64,000 nucleotides of DNA from Auanema rhodensis. Its lineage: Eukaryota > Nematoda > Chromadorea > Rhabditida > Rhabditidae. Below are positions 38,689 through 54,177 of the stretch, piece after piece. Position numbers and translations under genes: made by a program. The notes under the pieces are model-generated. The model worked only from the letters and a program-made list of their open reading frames with translations. It made no database searches and had not been told where the DNA came from. The first letter of the stretch is position 1, and each line of letters starts with the position of its first letter. The stretch spans positions 558,001 through 622,000 of the forward strand of contig CAXKVF010000072.1 in assembly GCA_964057225.1 (NCBI GenBank), read 5' to 3'.

Positions 38689-41600
38689 ATAAATTAAAGT
38701 TCACGTAAATTTTAAAGTCATGGTTACCATGAACCAATATCAATAAAAATTTGTTTTTAGACTAATATGGACATGGGGAATCTAATTTTGAAAACCGCAT
38801 ATCTTTATCTTTCACGTGAAGCGAGTTACATACCAAGTGCACATCACGTGTACATGTAATTAGCATAAATTAAAGTTCACGTAAATTTCAAAGTCATGGT
38901 TACCATGAACCAATGTCAATAAAAATTTGTTTTTAGACTAATATGGACATGGAGAATCTAATTTTGAAAACCGCATCTCTTTATCTTTCACGTGAAGCGA
39001 GTTACATACCAAGTGCACATCACGTGTACATTTAATTAGCATAAATTAAAGTTCACGTAAATTTCAAAGTCATGGTTACCATGAAGCAATATCAATAAAA
39101 ATTTGTTTTTAGACTAATATGGACATGGGGAATCTAATTTTGAAAACCGCATCTCTTTATCTTTCACGTGAAGCGAGTTACATACCAAGTGCACATCACG
39201 TGTACATTTAATTAGCATAAATTAAAGTTCACGTAAATTTCAAAGTCATGGTTACCATGAACCAATATCAATAAAAATTTGTTTTTAGACTAATATGGAC
39301 ATGGGGAATCTAATTTTGAAAACCGCATCTCTTTATCTTTCACGTGAAGCGAGTTACATACCAAGTGCACATCACGTGTACATTTAATTAGCATAAATTA
39401 AAGTTCACGTAAATTTCAAAGTCATGGTTACCATGAAGCAATATCAATAAAAATTTGTTTTTCGACTAATATGGACATGGAGAATCTAATTTTGAAAACC
39501 GCATTTCTTTATCTTTCACGTGAAGCGAGTTACATACCAAGTGCACATCACGTGTACATTTAATTAGCATAAATTAAAGTTCACGTAAATTTCAAAGTCA
39601 TGGTTACCATGCACCAATATCAATAAAAATTTGTTTTTAGACTAATATGGACATGGGGAATCTAATTTTGAAAACCGCATCTCTTTATCTTTCACGTGAA
39701 GCGAGTTACATACCAAGTGCACATCACGTGTACATTTAATTAGCATAAATTAAAGTTCACGTAAATTTTAAAGTCATGGTTACCATGAACCAATATCAAT
39801 AAAAATTTGTTTTTAGACTAATATGGACATGGGGAATCTAATTTTGAAAACCGCATCTCTTTATCTTTCACGTGAAGCGAGTTACATACCAAGTGCACAT
39901 CACGTGTACATTTAATTAGCATAAATTAAAGTTCACGTAAATTTCAAAGTCATGGTTACCATGAACCAATATCAATAAAAATTTGTTTTTAGACTAATAT
40001 GGACATGGGGAATCTAATTTTGAAAACCGCATCTCTTTATCTTTCACGTGAAGCGAGTTACATACCAAGTGCACATCACGTGTACATTTAATTATCATAA
40101 ATTAAAGTTCACGTAAATTTCAAAGTCATGGTTACCATGAACCAATATCAATAAAAATTTGTTTTTAGACTAATATGGACATGGGGAATCTAATTTTGAA
40201 AACCGCATCTCTTTATCTTTCACGTGAAGCGAGTTACATACCAAGTGCACATCACGTGTACATTTAATTAGCATAAATTAAAGTTCACGTAAATTTCAAA
40301 GTCATGGTTACCATGAACCAATATCAATAAAAATTTGTTTTTAGACTAATATGGACATGGGGAATCTAATTTTGAAAACCGCATCTCTTTATCTTTCACG
40401 TGAAGCGAGTTACATACCAAGTGCACATCACGTGTACATTTAATTAGCATAAATTAAAGTTCACGTAAATTTCAAAGTCATGGTTACCATGAAGCAATAT
40501 CAATAAAAATTTGTTTTTAGACTAATATGGACATGGGGAATCTAATTTTGAAAACCGCATCTCTTTATCTTTCACGTGAAGCGAGTTACATACCAAGTGC
40601 ACATCACGTGTACATTTAATTAGCATAAATTAAAGTTCACGTAAATTTCAAAGTCATGGTTACCATGAACCAATATCAATAAAAATTTGTTTTTAGACTA
40701 ATATGGACATGGGGAATCTAATTTTGAAAACCGCATCTCTTTATCTTTCACGTGAAGCGAGTTACATACCAAGTGCACATCACGTGTACATTTAATTATC
40801 ATAAATTAAAGTTCACGTAAATTTCAAAGTCATGGTTACCATGAACCAATATCAATAAAAATTTGTTTTTAGACTAATATGGACATGGGGAATCTAATTT
40901 TGAAAACCGCATATCTTTATCTTTCACGTGAAGCGAGTTACATACCAAGTGCACATCACGTGTACATGTAATTAGCATAAATTAAAGTTCACGTAAATTT
41001 CAAAGTCATGGTTACCATGAACCAATGTCAATAAAAATTTGTTTTTAGACTAATATGGACATGGAGAATCTAATTTTGAAAACCGCATCTCTTTATCTTT
41101 CACGTGAAGCGAGTTACATACCAAGTGCACATCACGTGTACATTTAATTAGCATAAATTAAAGTTCACGTAAATTTCAAAGTCATGGTTACCATGAAGCA
41201 ATATCAATAAAAATTTGTTTTTAGACTAATATGGACATGGGGAATCTAATTTTGAAAACCGCATCTCTTTATCTTTCACGTGAAGCGAGTTACATACCAA
41301 GTGCACATCACGTGTACATTTAATTAGCATAAATTAAAGTTCACGTAAATTTCAAAGTCATGGTTACCATGAACCAATATCAATAAAAATTTGTTTTTAG
41401 ACTAATATGGACATGGGGAATCTAATTTTGAAAACCGCATCTCTTTATCTTTCACGTGAAGCGAGTTACATACCAAGTGCACATCACGTGTACATTTAAT
41501 TAGCATAAATTAAAGTTCACGTAAATTTCAAAGTCATGGTTACCATGAAGCAATATCAATAAAAATTTGTTTTTCGACTAATATGGACATGGAGAATCTA

Positions 41601-42912
41601 ATTTTGAAAACCGCATTTCTTTATCTTTCACGTGAAGCGAGTTACATACCAAGTGCACATCACGTGTACATTTAATTAGCATAAATTAAAGTTCACGTAA
41701 ATTTCAAAGTCATGGTTACCATGCACCAATATCAATAAAAATTTGTTTTTAGACTAATATGGACATGGGGAATCTAATTTTGAAAACCGCATCTCTTTAT
41801 CTTTCACGTGAAGCGAGTTACATACCAAGTGCACATCACGTGTACATTTAATTAGCATAAATTAAAGTTCACGTAAATTTTAAAGTCATGGTTACCATGA
41901 ACCAATATCAATAAAAATTTGTTTTTAGACTAATATGGACATGGGGAATCTAATTTTGAAAACCGCATCTCTTTATCTTTCACGTGAAGCGAGTTACATA
42001 CCAAGTGCACATCACGTGTACATTTAATTAGCATAAATTAAAGTTCACGTAAATTTCAAAGTCATGGTTACCATGAACCAATATCAATAAAAATTTGTTT
42101 TTAGACTAATATGGACATGGGGAATCTAATTTTGAAAACCGCATCTCTTTATCTTTCACGTGAAGCGAGTTACATACCAAGTGCACATCACGTGTACATT
42201 TAATTATCATAAATTAAAGTTCACGTAAATTTCAAAGTCATGGTTACCATGAACCAATATCAATAAAAATTTGTTTTTAGACTAATATGGACATGGGGAA
42301 TCTAATTTTGAAAACCGCATCTCTTTATCTTTCACGTGAAGCGAGTTACATACCAAGTGCACATCACGTGTACATTTAATTAGCATAAATTAAAGTTCAC
42401 GTAAATTTCAAAGTCATGGTTACCATGAACCAATATCAATAAAAATTTGTTTTTAGACTAATATGGACATGGGGAATCTAATTTTGAAAACCGCATCTCT
42501 TTATCTTTCACGTGAAGCGAGTTACATACCAAGTGCACATCACGTGTACATTTAATTAGCATAAATTAAAGTTCACGTAAATTTCAAAGTCATGGTTACC
42601 ATGAAGCAATATCAATAAAAATTTGTTTTTAGACTAATATGGACATGGGGAATCTAATTTTGAAAACCGCATCTCTTTATCTTTCACGTGAAGCGAGTTA
42701 CATACCAAGTGCACATCACGTGTACATTTAATTAGCATAAATTAAAGTTCACGTAAATTTCAAAGTCATGGTTACCATGAACCAATATCAATAAAAATTT
42801 GTTTTTAGACTAATATGGACATGGGGAATCTAATTTTGAAAACCGCATCTCTTTATCTTTCACGTGAAGCGAGTTACATACCAAGTGCACATCACGTGTA
42901 CATTTAATTATC
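38689..42912 (+). repeat. 2112-bp (12-monomer) tandem duplication
   Basis: Copies are 38689-40800 and 40801-42912. Shared markers in order: gcatatc with gtacatgtaat (38689/40801), caatgtc with ggagaat (38865/40977), aagc, aacc, ttttcgac (39393/41505), cacc, tttaaag-aacc (39745/41857), aacc ending ttaattatc (39921/42033), aacc, aacc, aagc, aacc ending ttaattatc (40625/42737). The first unit of copy one also carries tttaaag, absent from copy two. The stretch resembles the 22.3-25.1 kb region, including the monomer that received the insertion. Confidence 0.88.
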
Positions 42913-45552
42913 ATAAATTAAAGTTCACGTAAATTTCAAAGTCATGGTTACCATGAACCAATATCAATAAAAATTTGTTTTTAGACTAATATGGACATGG
43001 GGAATCTAATTTTGAAAACCGCATCTCTTTATCTCTCACGTGAAGCGAGTTACATACCAAGTGCACATCACGTGTACATTTAATTAGCATAAATTAAAGT
43101 TCACGTAAATTTCAAAGTCATGGTTACCATGAACCAATGTCAATAAAAATTTGTTTTTAGACTAATATGGACATGGGGAATCTAATTTTGAAAACCGCAT
43201 CTCTTTATCTTTCACGTGAAGCGAGTTACATACCAAGTGCACATCACGTGTACATTTAATTAGCATAAATTAAAGTTCACGTAAATTTCAAAGTCATGGT
43301 TACCATGAACCAATATCAATAAAAATTTGTTTTTAGACTAATATGGACATGGGGAATCTAATTTTGAAAACCGCATCTCTTTATCTTTCACGTGAAGCGA
43401 GTTACATACCAAGTGCACATCACGTGTACATTTAATTAGCATAAATTAAAGTTCACGTAAATTTCAAAGTCATGGTTACCATGAACCAATATCAATAAAA
43501 ATTTGTTTTTAGACTAATATGGACATGGGGAATCTAATTTTGAAAACCGCATCTCTTTATCTTTCACGTGAAGCGAGTTACATACCAAGTGCACATCACG
43601 TGTACATTTAATTAGCATAAATTAAAGTTCACGTAAATTTCAAAGTCATGGTTACCATGAAGCAATATCAATAAAAATTTGTTTTTAGACTAATATGGAC
43701 ATGGGGAATCTAATTTTGAAAACCGCATCTCTTTATCTTTCACGTGAAGCGAGTTACATACCAAGTGCACATCACGTGTACATTTAATTAGCATAAATTA
43801 AAGTTCACGTAAATTTCAAAGTCATGGTTACCATGAACCAATATCAATAAAAATTTGTTTTTAGACTAATATGGACATGGGGAATCTAATTTTGAAAACC
43901 GCATCTCTTTATCTTTCACGTGAAGCGAGTTACATACCAAGTGCACATCACGTGTACATTTAATTAGCATAAATTAAAGTTCACGTAAATTTCAAAGTCA
44001 TGGTTACCATGAACCAATATCAATAAAAATTTGTTTTTAGACTAATATGGACATGGGGAATCTAATTTTGGAAACCGCATCTCTTTATCTTTCACGTGAA
44101 GCGAGTTACATACCAAGTGCACATCACGTGTACATTTAATTAGCATAAATTAAAGTTCACGTAAATTTCAAAGTCATGGTTACCATGAAGCAATATCAAT
44201 AAAAATTTGTTTTTAGACTAATATGGACATGGGGAATCTAATTTTGAAAACCGCATCTCTTTATCTTTCACGTGAAGCGAGTTACATACCAAGTGCACAT
44301 CACGTGTACATTTAATTAGCATAAATTAAAGTTCACGTAAATTTCAAAGTCATGGTTACCATGAACCAATATCAATAAAAATTTGTTTTTAGACTAATAT
44401 GGACATGGGGAATCTAATTTTGAAAACCGCATCTCTTTATCTTTCACGTGAAGCGAGTTACATACCAAGTGCACATCACGTGTACATTTAATTAGCATAA
44501 ATTAAAGTTCACGTAAATTTCAAAGTCATGGTTACCATGAAGCAATATCAATAAAAATTTGTTTTTAGACTAATATGGACATGGGGAATCTAATTTTGAA
44601 AACCGTATCTCTTTATCTTTCACGTGAAGCGAGTTACATACCAAGTGCACATCACGTGTACATTTAATTAGCATAAATTAAAGTTCACGTAAATTTCAAA
44701 GTCATGGTTACCATGAACCAATATCAATAAAAATTTGTTTTTAGACTAATATGGACATGGGGAATCTAATTTTGAAAACCGCATCTCTTTATCTTTCACG
44801 TGAAGCGAGTTACATACCAAGTGCACATCACGTGTACATTTAATTAGCATAAATTAAAGTTCACGTAAATTTCAAAGTCATGGTTACCATGAAGCAATAT
44901 CAATAAAAATTTGTTTTTAGACTAATATGGACATGGGGAATCTAATTTTGAAAACCGTATCTCTTTATCTTTCACGTGAAGCGAGTTACATACCAAGTGC
45001 ACATCACGTGTACATTTAATTAGCATAAATTAAAGTTCACGTAAATTTCAAAGTCATGGTTACCATGAAGCAATATCAATAAAAATTTGTTTTTAGACTA
45101 ATATGGACATGGGGAATCTAATTTTGAAAACCGCATCTCTTTATCTTTCACGTGAAGCGAGTTACATACCAAGTGCACATCACGTGTACATTTAATTAGC
45201 ATAAATTAAAGTTCACGTAAATTTCAAAGTCATGGTTACCATGAACCAATATCAATAAAAATTTGTTTTTAGACTAATATGGACATGGGGAATCTAATTT
45301 TGAAAACCGCATCTCTTTATCTTTCACGTGAAGCGAGTTACATACCAAGTGCACATCACGTGTACATTTAATTAGCATAAATTAAAGTTCACGTAAATTT
45401 CAAAGTCATGGTTACCATGAAGCAATATCAATAAAAATTTGTTTTTAGACTAATATGGACATGGGGAATCTAATTTTGAAAACCGCATCTCTTTATCTTT
45501 CACGTGAAGCGAGTTACATACCAAGTGCACATCACGTGTACATTTAATTAGC
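42913..45552 (+). repeat. Irregular stretch of 15 satellite monomers
   Basis: Mixed aacc and aagc units with few markers: atctctcac (unit 42913), caatgtc (43089), tttggaaacc (43969) and aagc-ccgtatc at both 44497 and 44849, a possible 352-bp two-unit duplication. No cacc unit occurs in this stretch, in contrast to the cacc-rich domain that follows. Nothing other than satellite is seen. Confidence 0.8.
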
Positions 45553-48192
45553 ATAAATTAAAGTTCACGTAAAATTCAAAGTCATGGTTACCATGCACCA
45601 ATATCAATAAAAATTTGTTTTTAGACTAATATGGACATGGGGAATCTAATTTTGAAAACCGCATCTCTTTATCTTTCACGTGAAGCGAGTTACATACCAA
45701 GTGCACATCACGTGTACATTTAATTAGCATAAATTAAAGTTCACGTAAATTTCAAAGTCATGGTTACCATGCACCAATATCAATAAAAATTTGTTTTTAG
45801 ACTAATATGGACATGGGGAATCTAATTTTGAAAACCGCATCTCTTTATCTTTCACGTGAAGCGAGTTACATACCAAGTGCACATCACGTGTACATTTAAT
45901 TAGCATAAATTAAAGTTCACGTAAATTTCAAAGTCATGGTTACCATGCACCAATATCAATAAAAATTTGTTTTTAGACTAATATGGACATGGGGGATCTA
46001 ATTTTGAAAACCGCATCTCTTTATCTTTCACGTGAAGCGAGTTACATACCAAGTGCACATCACGTGTACATTTAATTAGCATAAATTAAAGTTCACGTAA
46101 ATTTCAAAGTCATGGTTACCATGAACCAATATCAATAAAAATTTGTTTTTAGACTAATATGGACATGGGTAATCTAATTTTGAAAACCGCATCTCTTTAT
46201 CTTTCACGTGAAGCGAGTTACATACCAAGTGCACATCACGTGTACATTTAATTAGCATAAATTAAAGTTCACGTAAATTTCAAAGTCATGGTTACCATGC
46301 ACCAATATCAATAAAAATTTGTTTTTAGACTAATATGGACATGGGGAATCTAATTTTGAAAACCGCATCTCTTTATCTTTCACGTGAAGCGAGTTACATA
46401 CCAAGTGCACATCACGTGTACATTTAATTAGCATAAATTAAAGTTCACGTAAAATTCAAAGTCATGGTTACCATGCACCAATATCAATAAAAATTTGTTT
46501 TTAGACTAATATGGACATGGGGAATCTAATTTTGAAAACCGCATCTCTTTATCTTTCACGTGAAGCGAGTTACATACCAAGTGCACATCACGTGTACATT
46601 TAATTAGCATAAATTAAAGTTCACGTAAATTTCAAAGTCATGGTTACCATGCACCAATATCAATAAAAATTTGTTTTTAGACTAATATGGACATGGGTAA
46701 TCTAATTTTGAAAACCGCATCTCTTTATCTTTCACGTGAAGCGAGTTACATACCAAGTGCACATCACGTGTACATTTAATTAGCATAAATTAAAGTTCAC
46801 GTAAATTTCAAAGTCATGGTTACCATGCACCAATATCAATAAAAATTTGTTTTTAGACTAATATGGACATGGGGAATCTAATTTTGAAAACCGCATCTCT
46901 TTATCTTTCACGTGAAGCGAGTTACATACCAAGTGCACATCACGTGTACATTTAATTAGCATAAATTAAAGTTCACGTAAAATTCAAAGTCATGGTTACC
47001 ATGCACCAATATCAATAAAAATTTGTTTTTAGACTAATATGGACATGGGGAATCTAATTTTGAAAACCGCATCTCTTTATCTTTCACGTGAAGCGAGTTA
47101 CATACCAAGTGCACATCACGTGTACATTTAATTAGCATAAATTAAAGTTCACGTAAATTTCAAAGTCATGGTTACCATGCACCAATATCAATAAAAATTT
47201 GTTTTTAGACTAATATGGACATGGGGAATCTAATTTTGAAAACCGCATCTCTTTATCTTTCACGTGAAGCGAGTTACATACCAAGTGCACATCACGTGTA
47301 CATTTAATTAGCATAAATTAAAGTTCACGTAAATTTCAAAGTCATGGTTACCATGCACCAATATCAATAAAAATTTGTTTTTAGACTAATATGGACATGG
47401 GGAATCTAATTTTGAAAACCGCATCTCTTTATCTTTCACGTGAAGCGAGTTACATACCAAGTGCACATCACGTGTACATTTAATTAGCATAAATTAAAGT
47501 TCACGTAAAATTCAAAGTCATGGTTACCATGCACCAATATCAATAAAAATTTGTTTTTAGACTAATATGGACATGGGGAATCTAATTTTGAAAACCGCAT
47601 CTCTTTATCTTTCACGTGAAGCGAGTTACATACCAAGTGCACATCACGTGTACATTTAATTAGCATAAATTAAAGTTCACGTAAATTTCAAAGTCATGGT
47701 TACCATGCACCAATATCAATAAAAATTTGTTTTTAGACTAATATGGACATGGGGAATCTAATTTTGAAAACCGCATCTCTTTATCTTTCACGTGAAGCGA
47801 GTTACATACCAAGTGCACATCACGTGTACATTTAATTAGCATAAATTAAAGTTCACGTAAATTTCAAAGTCATGGTTACCATGAACCAATATCAATAAAA
47901 ATTTGTTTTTAGACTAATATGGACATGGGGAATCTAATTTTGAAAACCGCATCTCTTTATCTTTCACGTGAAGCGAGTTACATACCAAGTGCACATCACG
48001 TGTACATTTAATTAGCATAAATTAAAGTTCACGTAAATTTCAAAGTCATGGTTACCATGCACCAATATCAATAAAAATTTGTTTTTAGACTAATATGGAC
48101 ATGGGGAATCTAATTTTGAAAACCGCATCTCTTTATCTTTCACGTGAAGCGAGTTACATACCAAGTGCACATCACGTGTACATTTAATTAGC
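45553..48192 (+). repeat. cacc-dominated satellite domain with 528-bp period
   Basis: Of 15 units, 13 are cacc type, including nine consecutive ones (46257-47840); only the units at 46081 and 47841 are aacc. The t-to-a change at monomer position 22 (gtaaaattc) recurs in units at 45553, 46433, 46961 and 47489; the last three are spaced exactly three monomers apart. gggggatc occurs at 45905 and gggtaat at 46081 and 46609. Units 46433-49072 recur, marker for marker, at 56290-58929. Confidence 0.82.
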
Positions 48193-50304
48193 ATAAATTA
48201 AAGTTCACGTAAAATTCAAAGTCATGGTTACCATGAACCAATATCAATAAAAATTTGTTTTTAGACTAATATGGACATGGGGAATCTAATTTTGAAAACC
48301 GCATCTCTTTATCTTTCACGTGAAGCGAGTTACATACCATATGCACATCACGTGTACATTTAATTAGCATAAATTAAAGTTCACGTAAATTTCAAAGTCA
48401 TGGTTACCATGAACCAATATCAATAAAAATTTGTTTTTAGACTAATATGGACATGGGGAATCTAATTTTGAAAACCGCATCTCTTCATCTTTCACGTGAA
48501 GCGAGTTACATACCAAGTGCACATCACGTGTACATTTAATTAGCATAAATTAAAGTTCACGTAAATTTCAAAGTCATGGTTACCATGAAGCAATATCAAT
48601 AAAAATTTGTTTTTAGACTAATATGGACATGGGGAATCTAATTTTGAAAACCGCATCTCTTTATCTTTCACGTGAAGCGAGTTACATACCAAGTGCACAT
48701 CACGTGTACATTTAATTAGCATAAATTAAAGTTCACGTAAAATTCAAAGTCATGGTTACCATGAACCAATATCAATAAAAATTTGTTTTTAGACTAATAT
48801 GGACATGGGGAATCTAATTTTGAAAACCGCATCTCTTTATCTTTCACGTGAAGCGAGTTACATACCATATGCACATCACGTGTACATTTAATTAGCATAA
48901 ATTAAAGTTCACGTAAATTTCAAAGTCATGGTTACCATGAACCAATATCAATAAAAATTTGTTTTTAGACTAATATGGACATGGGGAATCTAATTTTGAA
49001 AACCGCATCTCTTCATCTTTCACGTGAAGCGAGTTACATACCAAGTGCACATCACGTGTACATTTAATTAGCATAAATTAAAGTTCACGTAAATTTCAAA
49101 GTCATGGTTACCATGAAGCAATATCAATAAAAATTTGTTTTTAGACTAATATGGACATGGGGAATCTAATTTTGAAAACCGCATCTCTTTATCTTTCACG
49201 TGAAGCGAGTTACATACCAAGTGCACATCACGTGTACATTTAATTAGCATAAATTAAAGTTCACGTAAAATTCAAAGTCATGGTTACCATGAACCAATAT
49301 CAATAAAAATTTGTTTTTAGACTAATATGGACATGGGGAATCTAATTTTGAAAACCGCATCTCTTTATCTTTCACGTGAAGCGAGTTACATACCATATGC
49401 ACATCACGTGTACATTTAATTAGCATAAATTAAAGTTCACGTAAATTTCAAAGTCATGGTTACCATGAACCAATATCAATAAAAATTTGTTTTTAGACTA
49501 ATATGGACATGGGGAATCTAATTTTGAAAACCGCATCTCTTCATCTTTCACGTGAAGCGAGTTACATACCAAGTGCACATCACGTGTACATTTAATTAGC
49601 ATAAATTAAAGTTCACGTAAATTTCAAAGTCATGGTTACCATGCACCAATATCAATAAAAATTTGTTTTTAGACTAATATGGACATGGGGAATCTAATTT
49701 TGAAAACCGCATCTCTTTATCTTTCACGTGAAGCGAGTTACATACCAAGTGCACATCACGTGTACATTTAATTAGCATAAATTAAAGTTCACGTAAAATT
49801 CAAAGTCATGGTTACCATGAACCAATATCAATAAAAATTTGTTTTTAGACTAATATGGACATGGGGAATCTAATTTTGAAAACCGCATCTCTTTATCTTT
49901 CACGTGAAGCGAGTTACATACCAAGTGCACATCACGTGTACATTTAATTAGCATAAATTAAAGTTCACGTAAATTTCAAAGTCATGGTTACCATGAACCA
50001 ATATCAATAAAAATTTGTTTTTAGACTAATATGGACATGGGGAATCTAATTTTGAAAACCGCATCTCTTCATCTTTCACGTGAAGCGAGTTACATACCAA
50101 GTGCACATCACGTGTACATTTAATTAGCATAAATTAAAGTTCACGTAAATTTCAAAGTCATGGTTACCATGCACCAATATCAATAAAAATTTGTTTTTAG
50201 ACTAATATGGACATGGGGAATCTAATTTTGAAAACCGCATCTCTTTATCTTTCACGTGAAGCGAGTTACATACCAAGTGCACATCACGTGTACATTTAAT
50301 TAGC
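48193..50304 (+). repeat. 528-bp (3-monomer) higher-order repeat, 4 copies
   Basis: Copies start at 48193, 48721, 49249 and 49777. The pattern is unit 1 gtaaaattc-aacc, unit 2 aacc with ctcttcatc, unit 3 aagc (first two copies) or cacc (last two). The first three copies also carry ccatatgcac near the end of unit 1, which turns the usual aagtgcac into a CATATG-containing sequence; the fourth has reverted to the normal form or never had it. The switch from aagc to cacc in unit 3 suggests the series was assembled from two related triplets. Confidence 0.88.
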
Positions 50305-50832
50305 ATAAATTAAAGTTCACGTAAAATTCAAAGTCATGGTTACCATGAACCAATATCAATAAAAATTTGTTTTTAGACTAATATGGACATGGGGAATCTA
50401 ATTTTGAAAACCGCATCTCTTTATCTTTCACGTGAAGCGAGTTACATACCAAGTGCACATCACGTGTACATTTAATTAGCATAAATTAAAGTTCACGTAA
50501 AATTCAAAGTCATGGTTACCATGCACCAATATCAATAAAAATTTGTTTTTAGACTAATATGCACATGGGGAATCTAATTTTGAAAACCGCATCTCTTTAT
50601 CTTTCACGTGAAGCGAGTTACATACCAAGTGCACATCACGTGTACATTTAATTAGCATAAATTAAAGTTCACGTAAATTTCAAAGTCATGGTTACCATGC
50701 ACCAATATCAATAAAAATTTGTTTTTAGACTAATATGGACATGGGGAATCTAATTTTGAAAACCGCATCTCTTTATCTTTCACGTGAAGCGAGTTACATA
50801 CCAAGTGCACATCACGTGTACATTTAATTAGC

Positions 50833-53800
50833 ATAAATTAAAGTTCACGTAAATTTCAAAGTCATGGTTACCATGAACCAATATCAATAAAAATTTGTTT
50901 TTAGACTAATATGGACATGAGGAATCTAATTTTGAAAACCGCATCTCTTTATCTTTCACGTGAAGCGACTTACATACCAAGTGCACATCACGTGTACATT
51001 TAATTAGCATAAATTAAAGTTCACGTAAATTTCAAAGTCATGGTTACCATGAACCAATATCAATAAAAATTTGTTTTTAGACTAATATGGACATGTTGAA
51101 TCTAATTTTGAAAACCGCATCTCTTTATCTTTCACGTGAAGCGAGTTACATACCAAGTGCACATCACGTGTACATTTAATTAGCATAAATTAAAGTTCAC
51201 GTAAATTTCAAAGTCATGGTTACCATGAAGCAATATCAATAAAAATTTGTTTTTAGACTAATATGGACATGGGTAATCTAATTTTGAAAACCGCATCTCT
51301 TTATCTTTCACGTGAAGCGAGTTACATACCAAGTGCACATCACGTGTACAATTAATTAGCATAAATTAAAGTTCACGTAAATTTCAAAGTCATGGTTACC
51401 ATGAACCAATATCAATAAAAATTTGTTTTTAGACTAATATGGACATGGGGAATCTAATTTTGAAAACCGCATTTCTTTATCTTTCACGTGAAGCGAGTCA
51501 CATACCAAGTGCACATCACGTGTACATTTAATTAGCATAAATTAAAGTTCACGTAAATTTCAAAGTCATGGTTACCATGCACCAATATCAATAAAAATTT
51601 GTTTTTAGACTAATATGGACATGGGGAATCTAATTTTGAAAACCGCATCTCTTTATCTTTCACGTGAAGCGAGTTACATACCAAGTGCACATCACGTGTA
51701 CATTTAATTAGCATAAATTAAAGTTCACGTAAATTTCAAAGTCATGGTTACCATGCACCAATATCAATAAAAATTTGTTTTTAGACTAATATGGACATGG
51801 GGAATCTAATTTTGAAAACCGCATCTCTTTATCTTCCACGTGAAGCGAGTTACATACCAAGTGCACATCACGTGTACATTTAATTAGCATAAATTAAAGT
51901 TCACGTAAATTTCAAAGTCATGGTTACCATGAACCAATATCAATAAAAATTTGTTTTTAGACTAATATGTACATGGGGAATCTAATTTTGAAAACCGCAT
52001 CTCTTCATATTTCACGTGAAGCGAGTTACATACCAAGTGCACATCACGTGTACATTTAATTAGCATAAATTAAAGTTCACGTAAATTTCAAAGTCATGGT
52101 TACCATGCACCAATATCAATAAAAATTTGTTTTTAGACTAATATGGACATGGGGAATCTAATTTTGAAAACCGCATCTCTTTATCTTTCACGTGAAGCGA
52201 GTTACATACCAAGTGCACATCACGTGTACATTTAATTAGCATAAATTAAAGTTCACGTAAATTTCAAAGTTATGGTTACCATGCACCAATATCAATAAAA
52301 ATTTGTTTTTAGACTAATATGGACATGGGGAATCTAATTTTGAAAACCGCATCTCTTTATCTTTCACGTGAAGCGAGTTACATACCAAGTGCACATCACG
52401 TGTACAATTAATTAGCATAAATTAAAGTTCACGTAAATTTCAAAGTCATGGTTACCATGAACCAATATCAATAAAAATTTGTTTTTAGACTAATATGGAC
52501 ATGGGGAATCTAATGTTGAAAACCGCATCTCTTCATATTTCACGTGAAGCGAGTTACATACCAAGTGCACATCACGTGTACATTTAATTAGCATAAATTA
52601 AAGTTCACGTAAATTTCAAAGTCATGGTTACCATGCACCAATATCAATAAAAATTTGTTTTTAGACTAATATGGACATGGGGAATCTAATTTTGAAAACC
52701 GCATCTCTTTATCTTTCACGTGAAGCGACTTACATACCAAGTGCACATCACGTGTACATTTAATTAGCATAAATTAAAGTTCACGTAAATTTCAAAGTCA
52801 TGGTTACCATGAACCAATATCAATAAAAATTTGTTTTTAGACTAATATGGACATGTTGAATCTAATTTTGAAAACCGCATCTCTTTATCTTTCACGTGAA
52901 GCGAGTTACATACCAAGTGCACATCACGTGTACATTTAATTAGCATAAATTAAAGTTCACGTAAATTTCAAAGTCATGGTTACCATGAAGCAATATCAAT
53001 AAAAATTTGTTTTTAGACTAATATGGACATGGGTAATCTAATTTTGAAAACCGCATCTCTTTATCTTTCACGTGAAGCGAGTTACATACCAAGTGCACAT
53101 CACGTGTACAATTAATTAGCATAAATTAAAGTTCACGTAAATTTCAAAGTCATGGTTACCATGAACCAATATCAATAAAAATTTGTTTTTAGACTAATAT
53201 GGACATGGGGAATCTAATTTTGAAAACCGCATTTCTTTATCTTTCACGTGAAGCGAGTCACATACCAAGTGCACATCACGTGTACATTTAATTAGCATAA
53301 ATTAAAGTTCACGTAAATTTCAAAGTCATGGTTACCATGCACCAATATCAATAAAAATTTGTTTTTAGACTAATATGGACATGGGGAATCTAATTTTGAA
53401 AACCGCATCTCTTTATCTTTCACGTGAAGCGAGTTACATACCAAGTGCACATCACGTGTACATTTAATTAGCATAAATTAAAGTTCACGTAAATTTCAAA
53501 GTCATGGTTACCATGCACCAATATCAATAAAAATTTGTTTTTAGACTAATATGGACATGGGGAATCTAATTTTGAAAACCGCATCTCTTCATATTTCACG
53601 TGAAGCGAGTTACATACCAAGTGCACATCACGTGTACATTTAATTAGCATAAATTAAAGTTCACGTAAATTTCAAAGTCATGGTTACCATGCACCAATAT
53701 CAATAAAAATTTGTTTTTAGACTAATATGGACATGGGGAATCTAATTTTTTAAAACCGCATCTCTTTATCTTTCACGTGAAGCGAGTTACATACCAAGTG

Positions 53801-54177
53801 CACATCACGTGTACATTTAATTAGCATAAATTAAAGTTCACGTAAATTTCAAAGTCATGGTTACCATGCACCAATATCAATAAAAATTTGTTTTTAGACT
53901 AATATGGACATGGGGAATCTAATTTTGAAAACCGCATCTCTTTATCTTCCACGTGAAGCGAGTTACATACCAAGTGCACATCACGTGTACATTTAATTAG
54001 CATAAATTAAAGTTCACGTAAATTTCAAAGTCATGGTTACCATGAACCAATATCAATAAAAATTTGTTTTTAGACTAATATGTACATGGGGAATCTAATT
54101 TTGAAAACCGCATCTCTTCATATTTCACGTGAAGCGAGTTACATACCAAGTGCACATCACGTGTACATTTAATTAGC
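50833..54177 (+). repeat. 1760-bp (10-monomer) duplication with rearranged end
   Basis: Units at 50833-51712 and 52593-53472 share gcgacttac; catgttgaat; aagc-gggtaat with tacaattaa; aacc-atttcttt with gagtcac; and cacc, at an offset of 1760 bp. After this, the cacc-cttccac and atatgtacat/cttcatattt pair at 51713-52064 corresponds to 53826-54177, two units later than expected. So two extra units (53473 and 53649) were gained in the second copy or lost from the first. The first marker unit also differs: aacc with catgaggaat at 50833 but plain cacc at 52593. Confidence 0.82.
53649..53825 (+). repeat. 177-bp monomer with the array's only single-base length change
   Basis: At 53750-53751 the usual g of aattttgaaaacc (monomer position 102) is replaced by tt, giving a T6 run followed by AAAA and a unit one base longer. 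All later monomers are shifted by one base. No other net indel was found in the window apart from the 144-bp insertion event. It could be a genuine slippage or substitution event or a local consensus error. Confidence 0.85.
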